Source: M0103 sp040386155
GTDB lineage: Bacteria > Bacteroidota > Bacteroidia > Flavobacteriales_D > Crocinitomicaceae
DNA: 64,000 nt
Reading direction: 5' to 3'
Assembly: GCA_040386155.1 (NCBI GenBank)
Contig: JAZKFZ010000002.1
Coordinates: 1 to 64,000 of the forward strand
Shown: piece after piece, positions 28,403 to 37,300 of the stretch
Layout of the letters: each line of letters starts with the position of its first letter
How positions within the stretch are numbered: the first letter of the stretch is position 1
Made by a program: the position numbers and the translations under genes
Notes under the pieces: model-generated
What the model saw: only the letters and a program-made list of their open reading frames with translations
What the model was told of the DNA's origin: nothing
The model's database searches: none

Positions 28403-28795
28403 TTAACACAAGCCTTTTAATTCATCAATACTTTTTCCCACCTTGTGGAATAATTGGAATTCATGTAAAGACTTTTCCATAATAGTAAAAAGGTCTTCAG
28501 CAGAATGAATTTTACTGCTGTCAAATTGAATTAAAAAGACTTGAAGACTTTCGCAATAAGTTACCTTAAGGACACCATCTGTTTGTGAAATAATAGAAAT
28601 GACCTCTTCGTAACGTTTCATGTTGAAGTTAGGAACTCCAATTACCAATTCAGAAAGTTGTGATTTAGTATAAGATGTTGAAAAATTAACAGCTGATGTT
28701 AGCTCAGTAGTTTTTTGCCCCGAGCTTGCCAGCATTGAAAATGTTGTCAACTGAAAAAATGCAACAAATACCAAGTGAGAGAATAGACCCTTCAT
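28403..28795 (-). CDS. Small exported HMA-like (ferredoxin-fold) protein
   Basis: A 130-residue protein with a signal peptide (to about 24). The remainder looks like one ferredoxin-like babbab domain: LVIGVPNFNMKRYEEVISIISQTDGVLKVTYCESLQVFLIQFD resembles heavy-metal-associated (HMA) domains, but the metal-binding CxxC loop is replaced by NFNM, so metal binding is doubtful. It ends 11 bp before the start of the 1774-aa T9SS protein and shares its promoter, so the two are probably expressed together. It could be a partner or assembly factor for that protein. Confidence 0.6.
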   Translation of the reverse strand: MKGLFSHLVFVAFFQLTTFSMLASSGQKTTELTSAVNFSTSYTKSQLSELVIGVPNFNMKRYEEVISIISQTDGVLKVTYCESLQVFLIQFDSSKIHSAEDLFTIMEKSLHEFQLFHKVGKSIDELKGLC

Positions 28796-28826
28796 TTTTT
28801 TTTAAGTTTTTTAGATTTAAGCGAGG

Positions 28827-28857
28827 CAAATGTAATAATAAAATAATTTTTAACAAA
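28827..28857 (-). promoter_or_regulatory. Bacteroidota housekeeping promoter, near-consensus
   Basis: On the minus strand TTTG (28857-28854), a 19-nt AT-rich spacer, then TACATTTG (28834-28827). Spacing and both boxes fit the -33/-7 consensus. Transcription would start near 28821, about 25 nt before the ATG at 28795 of the HMA-like gene. Confidence 0.75.
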
Positions 28858-29255
28858 ATAAATCATTACTGGTTAGATTTGTAAATTATCGCCTATTTTG
28901 GCAAATTTGTTTAGTGTTGCATTCACCAAATAGGGATTGTTTTTATCGTTACTAGTAAACGCTAAGTACTGTTTTATTGACTCTGCAAGAAGATTTTTTT
29001 AGTTGATTTGCTGCTTAGGTTGATTTGAAAAGTGAAAAGTTATTCAACAAGTAATGCGACTGAATTTGCTGCAAAACGAATTATTTTTGAACTTGTTTCA
29101 ATAAAAAAAGACGCTAATGTTAAAATTTAAACATTCAAATTGATATTCACTAAAATGGATCGAATTTGCTGACTAAAATTAAAAATGAGTGTACATTCAT
29201 GGAAGTATCTTACGGCTGCAAAATTATGAAGCACCAATATTCTTTATGAGAAGAA
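28858..29255. other. AT-rich intergenic region
   Basis: About 400 bp without a supportable gene. A TAGATTTG box at 28874-28881 on the plus strand matches the -7 consensus but has no gene downstream of it on that strand. I see no hairpin strong enough to be a terminator for the TonB-C gene that ends at 29256. Confidence 0.45.
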
Positions 29256-29879
29256 TTAATCCAAAGAGAATTTAATGGGAATTATCATCTGGCAGTTAAC
29301 AGCTTTCTCATTTTGCTTTGCAGGGTTCCATTTGGGCATTAGTTTAACTACTCGGATGGCTTCTTTATCAAGAACGGGATGTATGCCACGCGCGCAAGTA
29401 ACATCACTAATTGTACCATCTTTTTTAACTACAAAACGAAGATAGACTTTTCCTTCTAGTTGCATTTCCTTTGCTAATTCAGGATAGAGCAAATTATCGG
29501 CGATGAACTTACTCATTGCAACTTGTCCACCAGGAAATTCTGGCATTACTTCAGCAATCACCAGCACTTCGTTGGTATCTTTAATGGGTTCGATCCATGT
29601 ATCTGCATAGACAGGTTCAGGAGGGTCAAATGGGTACACTGGTTCTGGAAATATAGGATCATAAGGTGGGTAGGGAGCTGCAGGAGGAGTAGGAAGCTTT
29701 TTTGGTTCTTTTTTAGTAGTATTTGTATCAATTTGGGAACTCAAGTTTGCCTGAACAGGATCTTGTGAAACAACTGTAGTAGTTTTCTTTTGTTCTGAAA
29801 CAATTTTAGTTGATTCTACTTTTTCCGAACAACTCGAAAGAAAGAGTATAATCAATAAGGCGGCATGTAGGCGAATCAT
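29256..29879 (-). CDS. TonB C-terminal domain lipoprotein
   Basis: A 207-residue protein starting MIRLHAALLIILFLSSC, a lipoprotein signal with the cysteine at 17. A Thr/Ser-rich stretch and a proline-rich linker (about 65-95, PPAAPYPPYDPIFPEPVYPF) lead to a TonB C-terminal domain (about 115-205) with MPEFPGGQVAMSKFI, YPELAKEMQLEGKVYLRFVV and GIHPVLDKEAIRVVKLMP. Classical TonB is anchored by a membrane helix that contacts ExbB/ExbD, and that helix is absent here. It may be a structural or periplasm-spanning relative rather than an energy transducer. The TTG at 29888 is a possible but less likely start. Confidence 0.75.
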   Translation of the reverse strand: MIRLHAALLIILFLSSCSEKVESTKIVSEQKKTTTVVSQDPVQANLSSQIDTNTTKKEPKKLPTPPAAPYPPYDPIFPEPVYPFDPPEPVYADTWIEPIKDTNEVLVIAEVMPEFPGGQVAMSKFIADNLLYPELAKEMQLEGKVYLRFVVKKDGTISDVTCARGIHPVLDKEAIRVVKLMPKWNPAKQNEKAVNCQMIIPIKFSLD

Positions 29880-29987
29880 AGGCTTCAATTACTAATAACA
29901 AGTGTAGTTATTCTTTTCACCCAAAAGCAATAAAAAATGTGAATGGTAGTAACGTTTGATCTAAAGGCGATTTAGAATGAACAAATC

Positions 29988-30064
29988 TTCATTATTCATT
30001 ATTCATTATTCATTGTTCATTGTTCATTGTTCATTGTTCATTGTTCATTGTTCATTGTTCATTT
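29988..30064. repeat. Heptanucleotide microsatellite, 11 units
   Basis: Eleven perfect 7-nt units in a row: three TTCATTA, seven TTCATTG and one TTCATTT. It lies 100 bp upstream of the PKD adhesin start at 30165. Because the unit is not a multiple of three and lies outside the gene, slippage would change promoter spacing, not the reading frame. Confidence 0.9.
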
Positions 30065-30164
30065 CCCCCTTTCATAACGACATCCAACTTTTTTGTTCGT
30101 ATTTTCGTCGTACTAAGACAAAGTGGTTTTCATTTTTGATTTATCAATTTCTTCTAAGATCAGC

Positions 30165-33100
30165 ATGCGGCAAGTTTTCAATAATAAAAGTTTCGTTTTT
30201 ATCATTTTTTTGATTGCTTGTCAATTCACCTATGCTCAATTCAATGTAGATTTTTCGGGTACTCCTACAACTGCTTGTGTAGGTCAAAGTATTCAGTTTA
30301 ACGATCTTTCAACACCGTCAGGCTCATCAATTTCGTGGGTGTGGGATTTTGGAGACGGAAGTTCTGCAACTATCCAAAACCCTTCGCATACATACAGTGC
30401 AGCAGGAACATACACTGTGATTTTAACGGCAAACAATGGCTCTGGAGCTCAAGATGAGGTAAAGACGGGTTATATTACTGTTCATCCACTTCCCCAACCT
30501 TCCTTTTCGGTTTCAAATCCGCCTTGCTCTTTACCTGCAACTGTCAATATTTCAAGTGTTCAGCCCACAAGTGGAATGACTTATCTATGGAATTTTGGAA
30601 ACGGACAAACGAGCACTAGTCAAAATCCATCAAGTCCCACCTATACAAGTGAGGGCACTTTTCCGATTGTATTAACGGTCACGAATACAGCTACGGGCTG
30701 TTCAAATACCGCTACTCAAAACGTGAATATTTTTAATTATACCGCTGATTTTACGCCAAGTACTGTTACAGCTTGTGTTGGATCTGCCGTTACTTTTACA
30801 AATACTTCGTCGCCAGGAACGAATGTAAACGCGTGGACTTTTGGAAATGGCCAAACTTCTTCGAGTGTAAGTCCAACGATTATTTACAGCACTCCTGGAA
30901 ATTATACCGTAACGCTTAATAGTCAGAACTCGAGTAATGGCTGTTCAGATGCCGCTTCTATGAACATCACAGTTGTTCAGGCTCAAATTCCAACAGTTAC
31001 ACCATCTCTAACGATTGGATGCAACCCATCCACCGTTTCATTTACAAATACCAACTCCTTCGACGGTACTTTTTTGTGGAATTTTGGAAATGGAAATACG
31101 TTTACAGGTGAAAATCCACCTCCGCAAAATTACTCAATGCCCGAGTACGATGAGTTTCCGTTTCCGCAAAGTCAAGCATTTGATGTAATTCTATTGTCTA
31201 CTGACAATAACGGTTGTACCTCTTTTCAGAATTTTCAAGATTTGATAACAATCTATAATGTCTTTCCCATTTTTTCGGTAGATATCAATGAAGGATGTGA
31301 AGTTTTAGATGTTACTTTTTCAAATCAATCGTATTCCCCAATTCCTGGATTTCCGATCAATAGTTGGCAATGGAATTTTGGCAATGGACAAAGCTACTCT
31401 GGGCAAAATCCACCACCTCAATCCTATAATGAAGGCGAGTACGATGTTTCGCTAACTGTTTCCACTGCGATGGGCTGCACCACAACCTTTGACAGTTTGG
31501 AAATGATTCAAGTGGGTATTTTACCAAATGTTTTGTTTAGCGTAGATCCAGATAGCATTTGCGCGCGACAAAATGCAGATTTCACGAATTTAAGTTCTAT
31601 CTCAATTCCACACGACCCAAATGATGTTTTGTATGAATGGTATATCGGCAGTCAGGGGCCTTTTCCATTTTTTGAACCAGATGATATTCCTATTACCGAT
31701 ACTGGTTGGGTCGATGTTACCCTAATTGTTTCCTTCAGAGGCTGTCGTGATACCTTAACCTTGGAAGATGAATTATTTGTGAATGCTCCATTAGTGCAAA
31801 TCGGAACTAGTGGTGTGGTGTGCAATCCAACATTACCGGCTGACATTACGATTTATGAAAATTCCATTCTTGGTCGACCGGGTGATAGTGTTGAGGTTTT
31901 TTGGAGTTTTGGTGATGGAACATTTCAGTATTACGACAACGACGATGCCTGGTTGAATAACAATCAATCGTTCACTCACACTTACACGAGTTATGGTGAT
32001 TTTCAAGTGCAACAAATCATCACGAATTTTAATACAGGCTGTGCCGATACACTTGCCACGGTTGCGGTCATTAATTTGTTTGAGCTGAATTTAGATTTTG
32101 CAGTAGATTCTGTTTGTCATGGTCAACCGGTGTATTTTTCTTGGAATTTTATATCGCAAGCGTTTTATCCTGCTTTCAACTACCATTATATTGCCGATGG
32201 TGATTCCATACTTGGATATTCGAGCAATCCTTTTGAAATTAGTAATCCAGACACCTGCTTGATTAATAGCGTAGGGCTGCATACCATTACTGTAAATGCG
32301 GTGAATGCAGCAGGATGTCCAGCAACTGTGACGGACACTTTTTATGTAATGCCTTTGCCGGAAGCTGAAATTGGTCCTATTCAGATGGAAAGCTGTGATC
32401 CTTTAATTGCTACTTTTTCAGATGCTAGCACAATTGTTAGTGGAATTCCAATTGTAAATTATTTTTGGACATTAAACGGTTTTCCTCCAAGTTCAGGAAA
32501 TGGTCAGCCTACAATCACTAGCCCAGTTTCAACGGGAGATTACCCTGTTACATTGCTGGTCACTGATGCCCTTGGTTGCATGAATTCGGTTTTACTGCAA
32601 GCCGAATTTATGTCGCCAGTGGCAATGTTTAATGCTGATTCAGTAATTTGCAACAATACTATGTTCTCTAGTTCAAATCTGTCATCCAATTTTGTTTCCA
32701 GTGAATGGTATTGGAATGGTCAATTGATGTCTACGGATGAAGATGCAAATTTTGAAATTTCACACGCTGATAATCCTTCCCTTGTTTCCTACAGTGATAC
32801 CATTACCTTAGTTGTGACAGATGAAAACGGTTGCACTGACTCTTATGTTTTTCCACTGCTTATTTCTGCTCCAAATGCAGATTTCTCATTCGATTTGACA
32901 GGCTCGAATGTAGATGAGTTTGGTAATTTCACCTGTCCTTCCGTTTTTTCATCGTTTACGGATGAATCATCGTCGATAGGGTCAATTGTTAGTTGGGCTT
33001 GGGATTTTGGAGATGGGAAATTCTCTGCACTTCAAAATCCGAGTAATACGTATGTTTTTTCGGGCAGCTATACCGCTTCATTAACAATTACTGATGAATT

Positions 33101-33938
33101 TGGTTGCCAGGATACTGTAGTATATCCAGATTTCTTGGAAATTGATGGCCCATCTGGTGTTTTTGATGTTGGTCCAGCCGGTACCTTATGCGATCCAAAT
33201 TACCTTTATGAGGTGGTAAGTTTAGATAATGTTTCAAGTGTTACTTGGTATCCGGGTGATGGCAATAGCTTTAGTGCAATTACAGGCGATGAGTACATTT
33301 ACGCTTCTGCAGGTGAATATTACCCTTACGTTATCATCACTGATGATAACAATTGTGTGGTTACCTACTATTTGGACACGCTTACTGTTCAATTTGGGAA
33401 CTTGAATGCGGCTTTTGATGCAAGTCCGATTCTCCTCAATTGGGGAGAACCGCTCGTAATTGACAACCAATCAACTGGTGGCAATGGAGGAATAGTAAAC
33501 AACAACTGGAGCTTTGGAAGTGAAAACTTCAATAATCAATCAGATCAATTTTCTTATTTGTTTAATGAAATAGGGGAGTTGCAAGTTTTCTTGACTGTTA
33601 CCGATGCAATTGGTTGTATTGATACTGCTTGGATTACCGTTTTTGTTACAGATAGTCTTCTCTTTCCAAACGTTTTCTCGCCGAATGGTGATGGAGTAAA
33701 TGATGTGTATCGAATTCGTGAAAATGCCTACGGAGAATATGATGTTGTGATTTACAATCGCTGGGGAAATAAAATGAGTGAATCGCACATTATTGATGAC
33801 AGCTACCTTTGGGATGGCAAGAACAATAGTGGTGAAATTGCTGAAGAAGGTGTCTATTTTTATTTTGTGAAGGGAACTTTGCGTGATGGCACTCCGAAAG
33901 AAGACCATGGATTTTTTCATTTGGTAATGAAAGAATAA
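30165..33938 (+). CDS. PKD-domain adhesin with gliding-motility-associated (CHU_C) C-terminus
   Basis: A 1257-residue secreted protein. A signal peptide (MRQVFNNKSFVFIIFLIACQ.. to TYAQ) is followed by about ten PKD-type domains, the first classical (SISWVWDFGDGSSATIQNPSHTYSAAGTYTV), others more diverged with WNFGNGQ..SQNPS blocks. The last 90 residues are the CHU_C/type B T9SS sorting domain: LFPNVFSPNGDGVNDVYRI, VVIYNRWGNKM, LWDGKNNSG and GVYFYFVKG. Surface display through T9SS is expected. The frame is open to 30123, but the ATG at 30165 gives the proper signal peptide. A truncated copy of its 5' end lies at 22588-22835. Confidence 0.9.
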   Translation: MRQVFNNKSFVFIIFLIACQFTYAQFNVDFSGTPTTACVGQSIQFNDLSTPSGSSISWVWDFGDGSSATIQNPSHTYSAAGTYTVILTANNGSGAQDEVKTGYITVHPLPQPSFSVSNPPCSLPATVNISSVQPTSGMTYLWNFGNGQTSTSQNPSSPTYTSEGTFPIVLTVTNTATGCSNTATQNVNIFNYTADFTPSTVTACVGSAVTFTNTSSPGTNVNAWTFGNGQTSSSVSPTIIYSTPGNYTVTLNSQNSSNGCSDAASMNITVVQAQIPTVTPSLTIGCNPSTVSFTNTNSFDGTFLWNFGNGNTFTGENPPPQNYSMPEYDEFPFPQSQAFDVILLSTDNNGCTSFQNFQDLITIYNVFPIFSVDINEGCEVLDVTFSNQSYSPIPGFPINSWQWNFGNGQSYSGQNPPPQSYNEGEYDVSLTVSTAMGCTTTFDSLEMIQVGILPNVLFSVDPDSICARQNADFTNLSSISIPHDPNDVLYEWYIGSQGPFPFFEPDDIPITDTGWVDVTLIVSFRGCRDTLTLEDELFVNAPLVQIGTSGVVCNPTLPADITIYENSILGRPGDSVEVFWSFGDGTFQYYDNDDAWLNNNQSFTHTYTSYGDFQVQQIITNFNTGCADTLATVAVINLFELNLDFAVDSVCHGQPVYFSWNFISQAFYPAFNYHYIADGDSILGYSSNPFEISNPDTCLINSVGLHTITVNAVNAAGCPATVTDTFYVMPLPEAEIGPIQMESCDPLIATFSDASTIVSGIPIVNYFWTLNGFPPSSGNGQPTITSPVSTGDYPVTLLVTDALGCMNSVLLQAEFMSPVAMFNADSVICNNTMFSSSNLSSNFVSSEWYWNGQLMSTDEDANFEISHADNPSLVSYSDTITLVVTDENGCTDSYVFPLLISAPNADFSFDLTGSNVDEFGNFTCPSVFSSFTDESSSIGSIVSWAWDFGDGKFSALQNPSNTYVFSGSYTASLTITDEFGCQDTVVYPDFLEIDGPSGVFDVGPAGTLCDPNYLYEVVSLDNVSSVTWYPGDGNSFSAITGDEYIYASAGEYYPYVIITDDNNCVVTYYLDTLTVQFGNLNAAFDASPILLNWGEPLVIDNQSTGGNGGIVNNNWSFGSENFNNQSDQFSYLFNEIGELQVFLTVTDAIGCIDTAWITVFVTDSLLFPNVFSPNGDGVNDVYRIRENAYGEYDVVIYNRWGNKMSESHIIDDSYLWDGKNNSGEIAEEGVYFYFVKGTLRDGTPKEDHGFFHLVMKE

Positions 33939-34320
33939 TTTCAACTTTTTCTATTAAGCGAGCTTGCAGTTCATTCTCGAATACTCATGTAGTTTTCCTT
34001 CTTTTCAAGCCTAGTGATCATTTGCTAGAATAGATATACGTAACTGCCTATGAAATCTAGGGATAGTATTTTGACAGAAATAATTAAAATCTTTGCGGTT
34101 AAATTAACTCTTGATTAATAAACCGCGGAGAGGAAGAGAGTGCAATGGCCTTGAGAATTGATAAATTGTTCCTTAAAACACACAGCTAGTTATCTTTTAT
34201 TCTCTTACTGAGCTTTCGATGCAGTGAGCTTTCGATGCAGTGAGCTTGTCGAATTGTCGAAGTATGTGCCTTTACTTGTGCAAACTCCGCACAAGTGTGC
34301 TTTAATAAACAGTTAAGAGT
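33939..34320. other. Intergenic region with short tandem and dispersed-looking repeats
   Basis: About 380 bp with no gene. It contains a 16-bp direct repeat, TGAGCTTTCGATGCAG at 34209-34224 and 34225-34240, followed by a partial third copy (TGAGCTTGTCGA). It also has a small hairpin sequence CTTGTGC..GCACAAG at 34275-34296. The segment near 34090 (CTTTGCGGTTAAAT) resembles sequence often found dispersed between genes in Bacteroidota, as I recall. No promoter stands out. Confidence 0.5.
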
Positions 34321-34353
34321 AAAAAAGGGTGACTCACTGAAGAATCACCCTTT
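34321..34353 (-). terminator. Strong intrinsic terminator
   Basis: AAAGGGTGA (34324-34332) pairs with TCACCCTTT (34345-34353). On the minus strand it is followed by a run of six T (34326-34321). It ends the 1741-aa T9SS gene, whose stop is 20 bp upstream. Confidence 0.87.
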
Positions 34354-34373
34354 AACAATTTTTAATTAGTCTT

Positions 34374-37300
34374 TTATTTCATTACAGAGAAACTAACCGT
34401 TGGGTAGGTTTTTCCAGAATCAACTTCAATCACTCGCAAAAAGTAGTTGCCTACTGCAAAATGATCTACTGACAGTGTCATTACCATTTGGGATTTCTTG
34501 CTGTACGTATCTTTCTTCACTAAGCGACCAGCGAGATCGACCATTTCAATAGAAACTGGACCTTCGTATGGGCTATCTAAGTGAATGTTGATTAAGTCTG
34601 ACGTTGGATTCGGGAACACAATCAATCCATCGCCAAGCTCACTCGTACAATTCAAATAAATGATCTCAGATATTTTGTAGGTACCATCGTAATCCGTTTG
34701 TTTTAAGCGGTAGTACTTGTAACTATTTTGATTTTCATTCAATGTTACTTCGTAATTGAGCGGTGTTGTTGATGTTCCAGCTCCAATCACTGATTTTAAT
34801 GGTACAAACGATTGTCCGTCCATACTTCCTTCAATCGTGAAATAGTCATTATTGGTTTCAGACAAAGTAGACCAAGTAAAACTTGGTGTTCTATCGATAC
34901 ATTTTCCGATAAAGAAGTCCAGATCTATGCCTAATCCACAAGGGTCAACTGTCAAAATATTTGAACCACTTATGGTAGCTGGACAAGCGCCAACGAGTGA
35001 AACCAAGGTCATTGTTTGCGTTGCAATTGCCGCAGGAATAGTGATTGATTGCGGTGTGCTCGACAATAAAATGTTGGTATTTCCACCACCAATATTATAG
35101 GTAAACGTTGCTCCATCAGTTCCTTCCACTGTGAAAATAGCATCGTCTAAGGCGCATATAGTACCGTTGTTGGATACATTTACGATAGGTGCAGGAACTC
35201 CAGGTACACTTGTACAAACAGTACCTACACAACCTAATTGATCTGTTACGGTAATACAATAATTTCCTGGAGCCAAATTTGTTCTCGTTACTGATGACCC
35301 CGTTCCATTGGGTCCACCCATTGAAAACACATAAGTATAGCTTGCAGTACCACCACTATTTGCAACCGTAAATGCTCCTGCATTTACTCCATTACATGTA
35401 GTTGTTGTAGATGTAATGTACGGACTTGGAGTTGTGAGACCAGGGAAAACAAATGCCGTATTGCTATTCGAACAACCACTTGTAGCTCCAGTTACGGTTA
35501 CAGTGTATGACAATGCCGACAAACCACCTACTGTTGAAGATGCAGCGTTTAAAGTAGATGCACCATTCGACCAGGCAAAGTTATAAAGTCCTGCTGGTGC
35601 CACGTTTGCTGTAATTGAACCATCATTCAAACAAACAACATTAGAAGGTGTTAAGGTAATTGCAGGAATTGGATTCACCGTAATTATTGCTGATCTATTC
35701 ACTGTACATCCCGAATAAGTTACTCCACTTATAACTGATGTAGAACTTATTGAAGCAATGTAAGTAGTTGTTGCTGTAGGCGCAACGGTTGCCGAACTAT
35801 TTGTGCTCGAAATAATATTGGTTGTAGGTGACCATACCGTAGTATTAGAACCTAAAATACCTGTTAAGGTTATTGTAGTTTGAGCGCCTAAACAAATGCC
35901 AACACCTGCTGAAATCGTTGCTGCAGGATTCGGTAATACCAATAAATAAATGGTGCGAGTAGGTGAAAGTCCACAACAGTCCGTTGTTACATTCAAGGTA
36001 ATTGGAAAGAAACCTGCTGTATTAAATTGTGCACTAGGCACATTTTGAACACTTCCGGGGTTGGCTCTAGCACCATTAAAATTCCAAGCATAGCTTGTAC
36101 CGAGCGTACCTGTAGCAAATGATGCAAAATCTCCTACACACAAGCGGAAGGTATCTACCCCAATTTGTGGTGCATTGGTTTGAATATCTGGTACAATTGA
36201 ACCACTAAACGCAATGTTATGAAAACCAGTATACGTATTCACTCCTTGAGAAAGAGAATATCGAGCAATTTGTGAATATTGAGTTGGTGCCGGTGTTGTT
36301 GAACCAGCTGCCGTTGCAGGCGCTGCAAAATTTGTGACCACATCAAAATCCCATGCTGTAGCTGCCGCAGAAGTGTAGGATATGTTATTGTTTGTACAGT
36401 TAATGTTATTGACAGTAATTGTTGGCTGTGCTGCAAGGTTGAAGTTACTGTTGTTGGTTGCCAATGCTGTTCCACTCACAGGGTTTACCGCAATGCTTTG
36501 TCCTGCCGCACCAACACCACCATTTCCACCAGCACCACCATTTCCACCAGCACCACCATTTCCACCGCGACCAACTTCACCACCATACGTACTACCCAGA
36601 CCACTTGCACCTCCAGCACCTCCAGCACCACCAACACCTCCAGCACCTCCGACACCCGCTGCGCCAGCAAGGACGTTTGCCTGAATAATATTTCCTCCAG
36701 CGCCATTCGTAACTAAAGTTACTCCATAACTTGAGCCACCACCGAGGCCACCAAGACCTCCAGCACCACCTTGCCCGCCGCCGCCGCCGCCGCCGCCGCC
36801 AGAGCCTGAACCATCTACACAAAAAGTACAGTATTGCCCGCCACCGCCACCGCCACCACGACCACCTTGACCACCACTTCCAACAGTACCCGTTCCAGCA
36901 ATAGCACCAGGAACCCAAAAGCCACCACTTACAGTTCCTGCAGCACCTGCAGCACCTGCAGCACCAACAGCACCAGCAGTTCCAGCAGCACCATTTGCCC
37001 CTGTAGCACCAGGATCACCCCAGCCGCCGCCTGCGCCTCCACCATTATTAACACCTAGGATACTAAGAACACCTCCACCAGGCCCACCTGGTCCTCCATT
37101 TTCATTTTCACTACCACCATTTCCGCCTCCGCCACCTCCGCCTCCGCTTCTAGAATTAGTGGAAGTAGCTCCAGTTCCACCAATTGTACCAGCATTGCAA
37201 CAACCACAACCATTGGTATCTCCTGTTCCATTTCCACCAGCCCCAGCAGTAGTACCTGCTGCTCCACCGATTCCACCTGTTACAGTGCAATTATTTGCGC

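Noticed and set aside
29977..30213. Open frame of 78 codons starting MNKSSLF with a repeating IVHCSLF pattern
   Set aside because: It is the translation of the heptanucleotide microsatellite and has no family resemblance beyond that; it also overlaps the true adhesin start in another frame.
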